This document shows, one piece after another, positions 43,861 through 54,176 of a stretch of 64,000 bases of DNA. The stretch lies in the NCBI GenBank assembly GCA_963790525.1, contig CAWBOV010000002.1:930001-994000 (forward strand), given 5' to 3'. Position 1 is the first letter of the stretch. Each line of letters begins with the position of its first letter. The translations under genes were made by a program, and so were the position numbers. A model generated the notes under the pieces. The model was not told where the DNA came from. It did not search any database and saw only the letters and a program-made list of their open reading frames with translations. The stretch comes from CAWBOV01 sp963790525 (GTDB taxonomy: Bacteria > Actinomycetota > Actinomycetes > Mycobacteriales > Jatrophihabitantaceae).

Positions 43861-44701
43861 ATGCGCGTGACAATCAACGGCGCCGGCCTCGAGGTCGACG
43901 TACAGGGTGACCCGGACGCCCCGGTCCTGATCGCTCACCACGGCGGCCCCGGCATCGGCGACCGGCGCGACCTGACCACGAGCTTCGGCGCGTTCGCCGA
44001 TCGTTTCCGGGTGATCACCTTCGATGCCCGTGGCAGCGGCGAGAGCGAGGAGGCGGGTCCCTACACCCATGAGCAGTGGGCCGCCGACATCGACAGCCTG
44101 CGCGAGTGGGCAGGGGTCGAGCAGTTCGTGATGGCCGGCCACTCCTACGGCGGCATCATGGCGCTCGAGTACGTGACCCGCTATCCCAACCGGGTCAGCG
44201 CCCTCCTGCTCGTGGATACCGGAGCTGCGGACACATTCCGTGAGATCTCCCGGAAGCGGGCCGCGAAATGGACCGCGTCGATCTGGACCTGGAGATGTTC
44301 GACCGCATGTGGAGCGGGCAGGTGCGCGACAACGACGACTTCCGCGACGGCTGGCGCGCGATCCTCCCGCTCTACACGGTGATCGAGGACCCTGAGCTGG
44401 TGGACAAGATCGTCGAATCGACCAGCTACCACTACCAGACCCACAACTACGCCTTCGCCGTGAACCTGCCCGACTACGACGTCACCGATCAGCTCAGCTC
44501 GGTCAGCTGCCCGACGCTGGTGATGGTCGGCAGGCACGACTGGGTCACGCCGGTCGAGGAGAGCGAGAAGATCGCAGCACTCATCCCGGGGGCGGAACTG
44601 GTCATCTTCGAGCACTCCGGCACGGCCCGCTCCAGGAGGAGCGCGAACTGTGGGAGACCACCGTGCGCGACTTCCTGCAGCGCGCGATACCCGTCGGCTG
44701 A
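43861..44701 (+). pseudogene. Prolyl-iminopeptidase-like hydrolase (paralogue B), two frameshifts
   Basis: About 280 codons. VLIAHHGGPGIGDRRDL, VITFDARGSGESEE, VMAGHSYGGIMALEYVTRYP (Ser), then a shift near 44262, MVGRHDWVTPVEESEKIA (Asp), and a second shift near 44625 within EHSGHGPLQEERELW (His). It is closely similar to paralogue A at 28593-29453 but on the opposite strand. It directly follows the peptide transporter, so it likely cleaves an imported substrate. Confidence 0.87.
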
Positions 44702-44753
44702 TGGGGAGCAGTTTCCGATCAGGCAGGTTCACGACGATCATTGGAGTCCGGTA

Positions 44754-46045
44754 GTGGCACGGATCGCGCTCTACGGCCACGGTGGGTCGCCCTACAATCA
44801 CGCGGCACTGCTCGCGCGGGCCGGTCACCGGATCAGCTTCGTGTTCGCGCCCGACATCAAGGCCGGACTCCTCGAGTCCTTCGACGCCTTCGTGATGCCA
44901 GGCGGGGCCTATCTCGCGATGCAGGGACAACTGGAGCCACTCGGCGCCGATGGTTGCCGTGCGATCCGCGAGTACGTCGAGCGGGGCGGCATGTACCTCG
45001 GCTCGTGCGCCGGCAGCTACGACGCCGCGACCGTGCCGCCCATTCCTCGAACTGTGTCCCGTGCAGCGGGAGCTGTGCCTGCTCGAGGCTCGGCGTCTGG
45101 AACGTCGGGGACTCGCGCTTCGGGGTGATCGAGTCACCCGGAATCGGCGAGATCATCGCCGAGAACGCCTGGCCGGATCACCCTGTGATGGCCGGCATGC
45201 CGACCGAGTTCCGGATCACCCACTACAACGGGCCGCTGTTCGAGGGCGGCCAGGCTCTGCGCGGGTGAAGGGTACGACGGAGAACTTCACGCCCGGTGAG
45301 AACCTCCTCGGTGCGGACGATCAGGACCTGCTCATCGACCGCGCTGCCGCGGCAGGAGTGGCGAACATCGTCGTCGGCCCGCGCGGGGACGGACGGGTCG
45401 TCCTCTTCGGGTCCCATCCGGAGTTCGGGTCGTCGCTGTCGCTGGACGATGTGAGTGGCTCGGCACGGATGCTGACCAACGCGATCGCCTGGCAGATGGC
45501 CGAGTCCGGTCACCCCCGACGGCCGGAAGCATCTGTCTTCGCCGAGAGCAGCGTCACCCCTGCCCAGGTCCAGGCCGACCTGGAGCGGTTGCCGGCACTC
45601 GTCGAGCAGATCGGGCAGCTGTGTGAGCGGCTCGGCACACGTACCGCGGACTCGCCCTGGCTGGACGACCGCTACTCGATGTCGATGCTCGGACGCCCGC
45701 CGCGCGAGATATGGGCCGCGGCCCTGCGGCGCATGCCTGAACTGGCGGCCGAGGCCGCGACCCACGGCGGCGCCGTGCGAGCTGATCTGGTGAGCTTTCG
45801 TTCCCCGGCGGAGTGGAACGTGGACGGCGGCTTCTACGGAATCGTCCCGCTGCTCGACCAGGCAGTCGGACAGCTCGCCCGAGCGGAGACGAGCTGGGTG
45901 GACAACTGGCCGGAAACGGTCAGTGACGCGTACGACCACATGCTGGAAAGCCCGTACCACCTCGTTGCCGGCTCGATCGGCCGCGGTCGGACGCGTCGCA
46001 TCCGCGGCACTGCTGGCGCCCGCCGTGCCCGTAGCGGCCGCATGA
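44754..46045 (+). pseudogene. BPL_N/GATase1-like protein with long C-terminal domain, frameshifted
   Basis: About 430 codons from GTG 44754. RIALYGHGGSPYNHAALLARAG and FDAFVMPGGAYLAMQG start a class-I amidotransferase-like fold. YVERGGMYLGSCAGSYDAA gives the GxCxG nucleophile elbow. WPDHPVMAGMPTEFRITHYNGPLF follows and VVLFGSHPEFGSS supplies a His and Glu. These features match the biotin-ligase N-terminal-like (BPL_N) family. The next 200 residues (RPPREIWAAALRRMPELAA and so on) are not recognised. Shifts near 45040, 45100, 45268 and 45985. It ends in an ATGA overlap with the next gene. Confidence 0.72.
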
Positions 46046-47217
46046 GCTCGGCTCTGATGAAGGCCGCCGCGATCACCGGCTACGGCGATCGCGACAACCT
46101 CGCGGTGCTCCAGCTGCCCGCGCCGACCCCGGGCACGGGCGAGGTTCCGGTCCAGCTCGCCTACGCCGGCCTGAACCGGGCGGACCTGTTCATCCGCCAG
46201 GGCCTGACCGGACCGGGCGTGCGTAGCGCGCGAGTTGCCGCACGTGCTCGGTGTGGACGGCGCGGGCACGGTCGTCGAGCTCGGCCCGGACGTCGATTCA
46301 TCGGTGCGAGTGGGTGATCGGGTTGCCGTCTTCCCCGCGTTGTCCTGCGGTCATTGCCGACACTGCCGACGAGGATTGACGAGTCGGTGCGCCGCGTACG
46401 GATTGATCGGCGAGGACTCTGGGGGCTGCAGCGGGAATTGATCGCGCTGCCGGCCACTTCCGTTCTCCGCATTGCCGATGATCTGCCGCTCAGTGCAGCA
46501 GCGGCCGTGCCCGGCGCCTACACCACCGCATGGACGATGCGATCACCCGTCGACAGCTCCAGGTGGCTGAGCGCGTCCTCGTCGTAGGCGCCACCGGTGG
46601 TGTGTCGGTGGCGGCGATGCAGATCGCCTCGCACAACGGTGCCGAGGTGTGGGCGACCACGCGAGATCCCTCGAAGGCGCGGCGTCTGTCGGAACTCCCC
46701 TGTGTGGAAAGGGAGCTGCTGACCGATGGTCCGGGCTGGTCCGACGAGATCCTGGACGCGACCGATGGCGAGGGCGTGGACGTGGTGGTCGACGCGGTCG
46801 GTGCGCCGAGTTGGCCCGACTCGATCCGGTCGCTGTGCCAAGGCGGACGGATGCTCGTGTGCGGTGCCAGTGGCGGTGACCGGCCGGACATGAGCATCCG
46901 GAGCTGTTCAGCACAACCGTCAGATAATCGGGGCGCCGTTCGGCGGATGGAACGACTTCCGCGATGTGTACCGGTTCCTCGAGCGGACCGGCATCCGGCC
47001 CGTCATCGACCGCATACTCCCGCTGGCCGAGGTCGCGGAGGCCCATCGCGTCATGGTGGCCCACGAACACATCGGCAAGGTGCTGTTGCAGTGTCCGACC
47101 GCAGGGTGGCGCAGGACGTGCCGGTCTGCGGCTCGACGCGCGACTTTCCGGGCGCGTGTCAGCGGCCGCGTTTCTCGGACGACACCGAGCTGGCTGACTG
47201 GCCCGCGCGCGTTCTGA
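46042..47217 (+). pseudogene. Zinc-type alcohol dehydrogenase/quinone oxidoreductase (MDR), frameshifted
   Basis: About 350-390 codons. MKAAAITGYGDRDNLAVLQLP and LAYAGLNRADLFIRQG begin the GroES-like domain. LPHVLGVDGAGTVVELGPDV and VFPALSCGHCRHCRRG give the structural-zinc cysteines. ERVLVVGATGGVSVAAMQIA is the Rossmann loop, and GTGIRPVIDRILPLAEVAEAHRVM-like residues lie near the end. Shifts near 46228, 46430, 46540 and 46905. The C-terminal end is uncertain because the frame may shift again after 47090; it may stop before the convergent EAL gene, which it otherwise overlaps. Confidence 0.8.
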
Positions 47218-49196
47218 GACGGTTGCGCACGCCGGTGCTGTGTGCGCGACGATCCTCGGTTGCCGAGATGGGAGCGGGGGGACCGATGTGGAAGCCCTGG
47301 GCGTAGTCGACGCCGTGTTCTGTGAGGATGTCTAGGGTGTCTGGTCTTCGACGCCTTCGGCAATGGTCTGTTGGCCGAAGCCTTTGGCGAGGCTGACGAT
47401 GGCGTCTACGACGTGCCGGTTCGCTGGCTGTCGGCGAGGTCTCTGACGAACTCAATGTCGATCTTGAGGTAGCGTGAACGGCAACGTCTTCAGGTAGGTG
47501 AAGCTGGCGTAGCCGGTGCCGAAGTCGTCCAGTGCGAGTCCGCAGCCGAGGTCGTGCAGGCCCTGGGCGAACCTTCTTCCTGCTCCGAGGTCTTGCATGA
47601 ACGCGGTTTCGGTGAGCTCGAAGACCAGCAGCGACGGGTCGGCGCCGGTTTGTCGGATGAGCCGCTCGATGAGGGGGAGGAGGTTGGTGTTGGCGATCGT
47701 CCACGCGGAGATGTTCGCTTCAACGTGGCGGCCGGTAGCGGCTCGTTCGATGGCCTTGGTGATCACCCATTGATCGATGTCGGCGATGAGGCCATATCGC
47801 TCTGCTATCGGCAGGAACGATCCCGGCTGCACGATCTCGCCATACGGGGTGATCAGCCGCACGAGGAGTTCCTCGCTGGCTGGTCCGCCGGTCAACGGGA
47901 TGATGGGTTGGCAGTAGAGGACCATCCGGTCCTCGTCGAGGGCGTCTCGGATACGTCCGAGCCAGCTCAGAGCGTTCAGTTCTCGCTGGGCGCGGAGCCG
48001 TTCGGCGGTCTCGGCGGTGGTGTCTCGGAACACGACGACGACGCCATCGATGTCACCGGATTCATTCCGCAGCGGCGACGCGGAGTAGGCGACCGGAATG
48101 ATCCTGCCGTCCTTGTGGGTGAAGAAGTCGTCGGCGCTGCGCGTCACCCGTCCCTCGGTCCGGACCGTCAACAGGGGGCAGTCCTCCTCCGGGTAGGGAG
48201 TGCCGTCCCCGTGTTGGTGGTGGAAGGTCTGGTGGGCGAGCTGTCCGCGCAACTCGTCTTCGGTCCAGCCCAGCATCCTGGCGGCTGACCCGTTGAGAAA
48301 CGTTATTCGTCCCGGAGCGTCCAAGGCGTAAAGGCCCTCGGCCATGGTGTCCAGCACCACGGAGCGAAATCGCTCGGACTTCTTGGTTTCGGTGATGTCC
48401 ACGCCGACGATGCCGATACCCGCAAGCTGGCCGTCGACTCGGACGGGGAAGTACGTGGTGAACCAAACCGTCTCCCGGCCGTCAGCGTCACTGCTGAATG
48501 GAGTGAACAACACTGACCTCATCCCCGTTATCGACGACCGTTCGGTAGTGCGGCTCAAAGACGGGCCATAGCTCGGGAACCGCCTCTGCACCGTACGGCC
48601 CAGATCCCGTTCCGGCTGACAGACCGTTCAGGCGAGCCAACGTGTCGTTGAAGCGCATCAGCCGGAAGTCGGTGTCAATGAATCCGAACGCCAACGGGGC
48701 CGAGGCTTCGAATGCGTCCACCAGCGCAAGGGCCTCCGACGCCTGGCGACGAGAAATCTCTGATCGATCGCCACGAGGCGGTCATCTTCGACATCAGTCC
48801 AGGTCCCGATCCAGCGGACAACCTCACCTGGGTCTGTCCGGATCGGCAGCGCGCGCGCCTGCATCCGTCGGTACCGACCGTTACGGTCCTGCACCCGATA
48901 CTCGGCCAGGTAAGGCTGGCCGGTGGCCACGGCGTCGGCCCACGCTGCTCCGGCAGCTTCTCGGTCGGCCGGATGGACCGCGTCGAGCCAGCCGGAGCCT
49001 ATCAACTCCTCCAGGTCAGGCCCGTGAGTTCGAGCGCGCGGCTGTTGAGGTAGTCACCGGCCCCTGAATTGTCGGTCATCCACACGATATGCGGGAACGC
49101 TTCGGCCATCGTCGCGACATCGAGTGCACCGATTGGGGGGGGATCGGCTCCACGGTCTCGCGAAGGTATTAGGGGCAGGTCGACAGGTTTACCCAC
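47159..49196 (-). pseudogene. PAS-PAS-PAS-EAL cyclic-di-GMP phosphodiesterase, frameshifted
   Basis: About 680 codons from GTG 49196. PAS1: AFPHIVWMTDNSGAGDYLN and YLAEYRVQDRNGRYRRMQAR. PAS2: APLAFGFIDTDFRLMRFND. PAS3: SVVLDTMAEGLYALDAPGRI and TRSADDFFTHKDGRIIPVAY. The EAL domain has EELLVRLITPYGEI (E of the ExLxR), VEANISAWTI (Asn), LLVFELTETAFMQD (Glu), LALDDFGTGYASF (DDFGTGY), KIDIEFVRDL (Lys) in a shifted frame and EGVEDQTTLDIL (Glu). All catalytic residues are present; no GGDEF domain. Shifts near 49010, 48740, 48510, 47470, 47420 and 47340. It would hydrolyse c-di-GMP in response to PAS-bound signals. Confidence 0.83.
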
Positions 49197-49298
49197 CCGT
49201 CCAGTGTCAGCTGCTCAGGTCGGGCAGGACAAAGCCGATTCCGCCCAACCGGCGGTCTCTGCGGCGATCGGATACAACGCCGCGCTATTCGGATGGAA

Positions 49299-50292
49299 CT
49301 AGGCGGACTTCAGCGTGTCCGAGGGCAGCTCCTCGAACTTCCGCCGGTACGTAGCAGCGAATCGCCCGAGGTGGAGGACGCCCCAGCGTGCGGCGACCTC
49401 GGTGATCGTGACGGAGCCCGGTTCGGCGAGCGCCAGTTCCTCATGGACGGCGTCGAGCCGTAAATCGCGGAGATAGGCCATCGGCGTCGTCCCCACCGAG
49501 CGGCGGAAGCCGTCATGCAAGCTGCGGGTGCTGACCGAGATTTCCTGCGCGAGCTCACTCGCCGTCCACGGACGCGCGGGATCGGCTGCGCAGTAATTCC
49601 ACCGCGCGCGATATCGGGCGAGCGCCGGGGCCGGGCTGTCGGGCCCGGATCGCATCGGAATAGTTGTGTGGCTGTCCGAAGATCACCACGTCGAGAAGGA
49701 TCTGTTCCATTCGTTGGATGGCCAGGCCATGTCCCAGCAATCCGTCTGCGCGCCGTGATTCCAGATCGACCAGATGCAGAAGATGCAGCAATGAGGCCCC
49801 GCGCGAACCGGTGAGGTCGAAATCTGTCGCGAAGTCCAGCGGACCGGTCATGGGCCGCCCCAGGAGATTTCTCAATTCCGTTTCGACATCCGCCCGCGGC
49901 AACATCAAGCACAGCTGGGCACAGTCGCTGTCGCAGTCCAGCTCTGCAGGAAGGAACGGCATGAAAAATGCGCCCTTCCGTGGAGTGCTGTGAACCGGCG
50001 CGCGCCGACCGGTCCTGGCTGTCATCCTGCCCGCAGTCGGAATGTCGAGATGGTAGTTCGCAGCTTCTGCCGTCTTGATACGCACGGCTGTTCCGAGACG
50101 GAGGTAACCCGCAGTAATCCGACCTATCTTGACGACATTGAGTCGCACATCTACCGGAGAGACTGTATGGCGAACAGAAAGATCGACCGGAAGATAGGCA
50201 TCCGTAAGACCTGCGCGTGCTTCGTCGATATCACGCGAACGAACAACGGGATGGCTCGAGAAAACCTCGCGTGATGCAGCTGTCGATTGCAC
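49299..50292 (-). pseudogene. AraC/XylS-family regulator, one frameshift
   Basis: About 330 codons. The N-terminal half is a cupin-like AraC ligand domain (TDAYLPVDLSVRHTV to GRPMTGPLDFATDFDLTG). Near 49597 the frame shifts between ARPISRAVELL and ADPARPWTASELA. The C-terminal double HTH is complete: ASELAQEISVSTRSLHDGFRRSVGTTPMAYLRDLRLD and VAARWGVLHLGRFAATYRRKFEELPSDTL. This group often controls aromatic-acid or phenylpropanoid genes. It has lower GC than its neighbours. Confidence 0.87.
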
Positions 50293-50351
50293 GCCATCAA
50301 GTCTAGCGTCGAATTTCTCCGCGACGTGGTAAGTGGCCTATGCCCCATTCG

Positions 50352-50366
50352 CTAAAGCGACTTTAG
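50352..50366. promoter_or_regulatory. Inverted repeat upstream of the AraC gene
   Basis: CTAAAG-CGA-CTTTAG, a perfect repeat 60 bases upstream of the AraC start in an AT-richer stretch (about 50290-50400) between it and pcaL. Confidence 0.5.
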
Positions 50367-50397
50367 ACGACGTTACGCATACCAAAGCCACACGCTG

Positions 50398-51595
50398 TCA
50401 CGGCTCTCGGCCGGCGCCCTCGTCGTCCGTGTCCAGTTCGGCGAAGACGCGCGACGCGACCCGGAAGGCCGAGTTGGCGTCCGGTACACCGCAATAGATC
50501 GCCGAATGGAGCAGCACTTCCTTCACCTCGTCACGGGTCAGACCGTTGCGCAGGGCACCGCGCACATGCATCGCGAGTTCCTCGTGGTGGCCGCGCGCGA
50601 CGAGGGCCGTGAGCGTGATCATCGAGCGGCTGCGGCGATCGAGGCCCGGGGCGCGTCCAGATCGTCCCCCAGGCGTACCGGGTGATGAAGTCCTGGAAGT
50701 CGGCGCGTGGAGTCGGTGGTCGCGTCTACGGCGCGGTCGACCCAGGCGTCGCCGGCGACCTCACGGCGCACCCGCATCCCGTCCGCACGCGCGGCCGCGG
50801 TCGTCGGCGAGGCGGCGTTCAGGCCGTGGGTCGCCGTGATGAGCGCGGCGACCATGACCGGATCCTCGGCCGGGGCCAGGTGCGCGATCGGCAGCTCGAT
50901 CAGGGCCGAGCCGGCGTACCGCACTCGCGATCTCGCGAAGGCCGGCCAGCGGTGTCGCGACGTCGTGGACGCCGCCGATCAGCGTGAGCGGCGCGCGCAG
51001 CGCGGCGAGCCGGTCCCGGACGTCGAAGTCGGCCAGTGCCTCGCACGCCAGCGCGTAGCTCTCGGCGTCGACCGCGGCCAGCGCACCGAGCAGGGTGGCG
51101 ACGGTCTCGGGCCGACGCTCGGCGAAGCCCGGCGCGAACCAGCGCCGCCTCGACGGCTCGAGCATCGACGCGATGCCCTCACCGCGCACCTGCGCCGCGC
51201 GTTCGTGCCAGCCCTCGGCGGTGCCGATACGCGCGCCGGTGCAGGCGAGCGTGGCACTGCTGATGCGGTCCGGATGGTCGAGCAGTAGCACCATGCCGAC
51301 GGCAGCACCGAGCGAGTCGCCCGCGTAGCTCGATGACGGCATCCGACCCGAACCGCGCATCCACCGCGCGAGGACGCCCGCAGCGAGGTCGGTGACGGTG
51401 AACGGCTCGGTGACCGGCGCCCCGGCACCGTGCCCGGGCAGGTCCCAGCCGACGACGTCGAACCGGTCGGACAACTCGGCGGCGCACCGGCCCCACAGCG
51501 CCTGCGCGCTGGCCCCGAGCGACGGCCCGACGACGAGGAGGGGCCGCCCGGGAGACGCCGTCGGCGAGCGGCACCAGAGTGATGGCCGGCGTCAT
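50398..51595 (-). pseudogene. pcaL: Fused 3-oxoadipate enol-lactonase / 4-carboxymuconolactone decarboxylase, frameshifted
   Basis: About 399 codons. Lactonase part (alpha/beta hydrolase): TPAITLVPLADGVS, DRFDVVGWDLPGHGAG, SYAGDSLGAAVGMVLLLDHP (Ser) and ALRAPLTLIGGVHDVATPLAGL (Asp). Decarboxylase part: VRREVAGDAWVDRAVDATT, then DFQDFITRYAWGTIWTRPGLDRR, ITLTALVARGHHEELAMHVRGAL and VLLHSAIYCGVPDANSAF. Shifts near 51530, 50930 and 50700. The fusion (PcaL) is the usual actinobacterial form and does two steps of the protocatechuate branch. Its ATG overlaps the pcaB stop. Confidence 0.88.
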
Positions 51596-52799
51596 GGCCG
51601 CCCCGCCACTGTGGCGCCGGCTCGTGCGAGCGCCGCGTCGATGATCGCATCGTCGCCCGGGACGACATCCCGCTCACCGGCGAGCACGTCACGCTCGGCA
51701 TCGACGCCGGGGCGCGCGGCGTCGAGGTTGCGCGCCATCGCGTCGACGTCCACGGACAGTCCGTCGAGCAGCTCGCCCGTCTGCCCGGCGGCGGTGATCG
51801 CGTGGCGGGCCAGCAGTTGCAGCGGTTGCCACTCGACGTGCCACGCTCCGTCGGGGCGTTCGTCGCGGGCGTCTGCGGCGGCGAGGTGGAGCAACGATGC
51901 GAGCGCCGGGCGCGGTGAGCGCGGCGCGGCGGATCAGCAGCGACAGCGCGGGATTCGCCTTCTGCGGCATCGTCGACGACCCGCCCCGACCCTCGGCGGG
52001 CGGCTCGGACAGTTCGCCGATCTCGGGCCGCGACAGCGTGAGGACATCGTTGGCGATGCGGCCCCATGCGCTGGTCGCGACGGTCAGCGCGTCCCCGACC
52101 GACGTCATCGTGGCGCGTGCGGTCTGCCACGGCGAGCCGTGTCGCGAGGCCGAGGCGTTCGGCGGCGTCGGCGCTGAGCCGCTCCGGCGTGACGTCGCTG
52201 CCCGCAGTCACCGCCGCGGCACCCGACCTCGTGCCGGCGGCGCCGCCGAACTGTGCGCGCAGCGTCAGGCGTCCGAGCGCGTCGCGCGCGTCGAGCAGAC
52301 CGTGCAGCCAGGTCGCGATCTTCGCGCCGAAGGTGATCGGAACGGCAGGGCGCGTGAGAGTCCGCCCCACCATCGGCGTGTCGCGGTGCTCCCGCGCGAG
52401 GCGGGAGAGCGCGACGACCTGGTCGCGCAGTGACTCGTCGAGTCGGTCGCGCACGTCGCGGATCATCAGGACCAGGGCGGTGTCGAGCACGTCCTGGCTG
52501 GTGAGGCCGCGGTGCACGCACGCCGCAGCAGTCTCGTTGCGGTCGCGCAGGCGCTCCCGCAGCATGCTCAGGAACGGGATGACCGGGTTGCCGCCCCCTT
52601 CGGACCCGACGGCGAGCGCGGGAAGGTCCGGGACCCCGACCAGGCCGGCGAGCGGGTCCGCGGCATCGGGCGGGACGAGGCCGAGCTGGGCCAGCGCCGA
52701 CAGCCAGGCAGCCTCGACCTCCACCATCGCGTCGACGAGAGCCGCGTCGGAGAAGAAGGCGTCGGCGCGGTGGTCGCCCGGCCAGAACAGGGTGGACAC
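51592..52799 (-). pseudogene. pcaB: 3-carboxy-cis,cis-muconate cycloisomerase, frameshifted
   Basis: About 402 codons of the fumarase/aspartase superfamily. FWPGDHRADAFFSDAALVDAMVEVEAAW, then CVHRGLTSQDVLDTALVLM (TS site), GRTLTRPAVPITFGAKIATWL and the signature GGSSTMPQKANPALSLL. The end has WHVEWQPLQLLARHAITAAGQTGELLDGL. Shifts near 52115 and 51900. It turns 3-carboxymuconate into 4-carboxymuconolactone. It lies four bases after pcaG and overlaps pcaL. Confidence 0.9.
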
Positions 52800-52803
52800 C
52801 GGC

Positions 52804-53361
52804 TCACCTCCCGCGGGCGGTGTGCGCCAGGAAGACCGTCTCGTCGGGGCCTTGCAGCACGACGTCGAATGCGTAGCCGGTGCTGTCTGCTCGGGCGATC
52901 AGCGTCGCGCGTCGCTCGGGCGTCAGCGCCCCGAGCAACGCCTCGTGCTCGAGTGCGGCCGGTTCGTCCGGCAGGTAGGCGCGGGTGAACAGCCGGTCGA
53001 GCAGCCCACGCGCGAAGACCGTCAGCGCGAAGAACGGCGCCGTCCCGTCGACCCGCGCGGGCCGGACAGTGCTGAACGAGTACGCGCCGGCGGCATCGGT
53101 GGCGGCCCGGCCCCAGCCGGTGAAGGTCCAGCCGTCGCGGTGCAGCGATCCCGCCTCGCGGCTGACCGCGCCCGCGGTGTCCGCCTGCCACAGCTCGAGC
53201 AAGGCGTCGGGGACAGGCTCGCCCGCGCCGTCCAGTACCCGGCCGTGCAGCCGGATCGCGTCGGCACGCCCGGCCGGAACGAGGTGTGGCCCGCCGTCAT
53301 AGGGCAGCGCGTAGCCGAAGAAGGGTCCGACCGTCTGGCCGGGCGTGGCGGGCACTGTCAT
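52804..53361 (-). CDS. pcaG: Protocatechuate 3,4-dioxygenase alpha subunit
   Basis: 185 residues. TPGQTVGPFFGYALPY is the alpha-subunit start, then LHGRVLDGAGEPVPDALLELWQADTAG (intradiol ring-cleavage domain) and TGWGRAATDAAGAYSFSTVRP. The alpha chain does not hold the iron but shapes the active site with PcaH. The ATG overlaps the pcaH stop (ATGA), so the subunits are made in step. Confidence 0.95.
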   Translation of the reverse strand: MTVPATPGQTVGPFFGYALPYDGGPHLVPAGRADAIRLHGRVLDGAGEPVPDALLELWQADTAGAVSREAGSLHRDGWTFTGWGRAATDAAGAYSFSTVRPARVDGTAPFFALTVFARGLLDRLFTRAYLPDEPAALEHEALLGALTPERRATLIARADSTGYAFDVVLQGPDETVFLAHTARGR

Positions 53362-54113
53362 CCGTGGTCGTCCTCGGTCCAGGTGCGCGAGCTCCCGGAG
53401 AGCACTATGTCCCACCGGTAGCCGGTGCACCACTCCTCCCGGGTGACGCTGTGGTCGTACTCGGCGATGAGGCGGGCGCGCGCCTTCGGGTCGGTGATCG
53501 AGTTGAAGATCGGGTCGAGCGGGAAGAGCGGGTCTCCGGGGAAGTACATCTGGGTGACGAGTCGCTGCGCCAGGCTGGTGCCGAACACGGAGAAGTGGAT
53601 GTGCGCCGGTCGCCAGGCATTGCGGTGGTTGCGCCACGGATACGGGCCGGGCCGGACGGTGACGAACCGGTAGGTCCCGTCGGCGTCGGTGAGGCAGCGG
53701 CCGGTGCCGGTGAAGTTCGGGTCCAGGGGCGCGGGATGCTGGTCGCGCTGGTGGGCGTACCGCCCGGCGCTGTTGGCCTGCCAGACCTCGACGAGCTGGT
53801 GCGGGACCGGGCGACCCTCGTCGTCGAGCACGCGCCCGGTGACGATCATCCGCTCACCGAGTGGTTCACCGCTGTGCTGGATCGTCAGGTCGGCCTCGTC
53901 CGCGGCGACGTCGCGCGCGCCGAAGACCGGCGCCCACAACTCGACCCCCTCGGGGTCGACGGCGACGGCTGCGTGGATCGGGTGCCGCCGCGCGCTGCTG
54001 CGGTAAGGCGGATAGTCCAGCCGAGGCTGGGCACCGTCGGTCCGGGCGGCGTACCGGGCGATCTCGGCGGTGATCTCGTCCTGCCCGGAGAGCGGCATGG
54101 CCGGAGACGTCAT
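53358..54113 (-). CDS. pcaH: Protocatechuate 3,4-dioxygenase beta subunit
   Basis: 251 residues. MIVTGRVLDDEGRPVPHQLVEVWQANSAGRYAHQRDQHP has the first iron Tyr, RPGPYPWRNHRNAWRPAHIHFSVFG holds the second Tyr and the two His, and RLVTQMYFPGDPLFPLDPIFNS follows. It opens protocatechuate by intradiol cleavage with Fe(III). It is the first gene of the pcaHGBL operon, 63 bases downstream of the IclR gene on the same strand. Confidence 0.96.
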   Translation of the reverse strand: MTSPAMPLSGQDEITAEIARYAARTDGAQPRLDYPPYRSSARRHPIHAAVAVDPEGVELWAPVFGARDVAADEADLTIQHSGEPLGERMIVTGRVLDDEGRPVPHQLVEVWQANSAGRYAHQRDQHPAPLDPNFTGTGRCLTDADGTYRFVTVRPGPYPWRNHRNAWRPAHIHFSVFGTSLAQRLVTQMYFPGDPLFPLDPIFNSITDPKARARLIAEYDHSVTREEWCTGYRWDIVLSGSSRTWTEDDHG

Positions 54114-54176
54114 GATCGCGACGATAGGGCCGGGGAACCGTCGTGGCGACGCGATGATTCCGCTCAGTGGGAGCGC

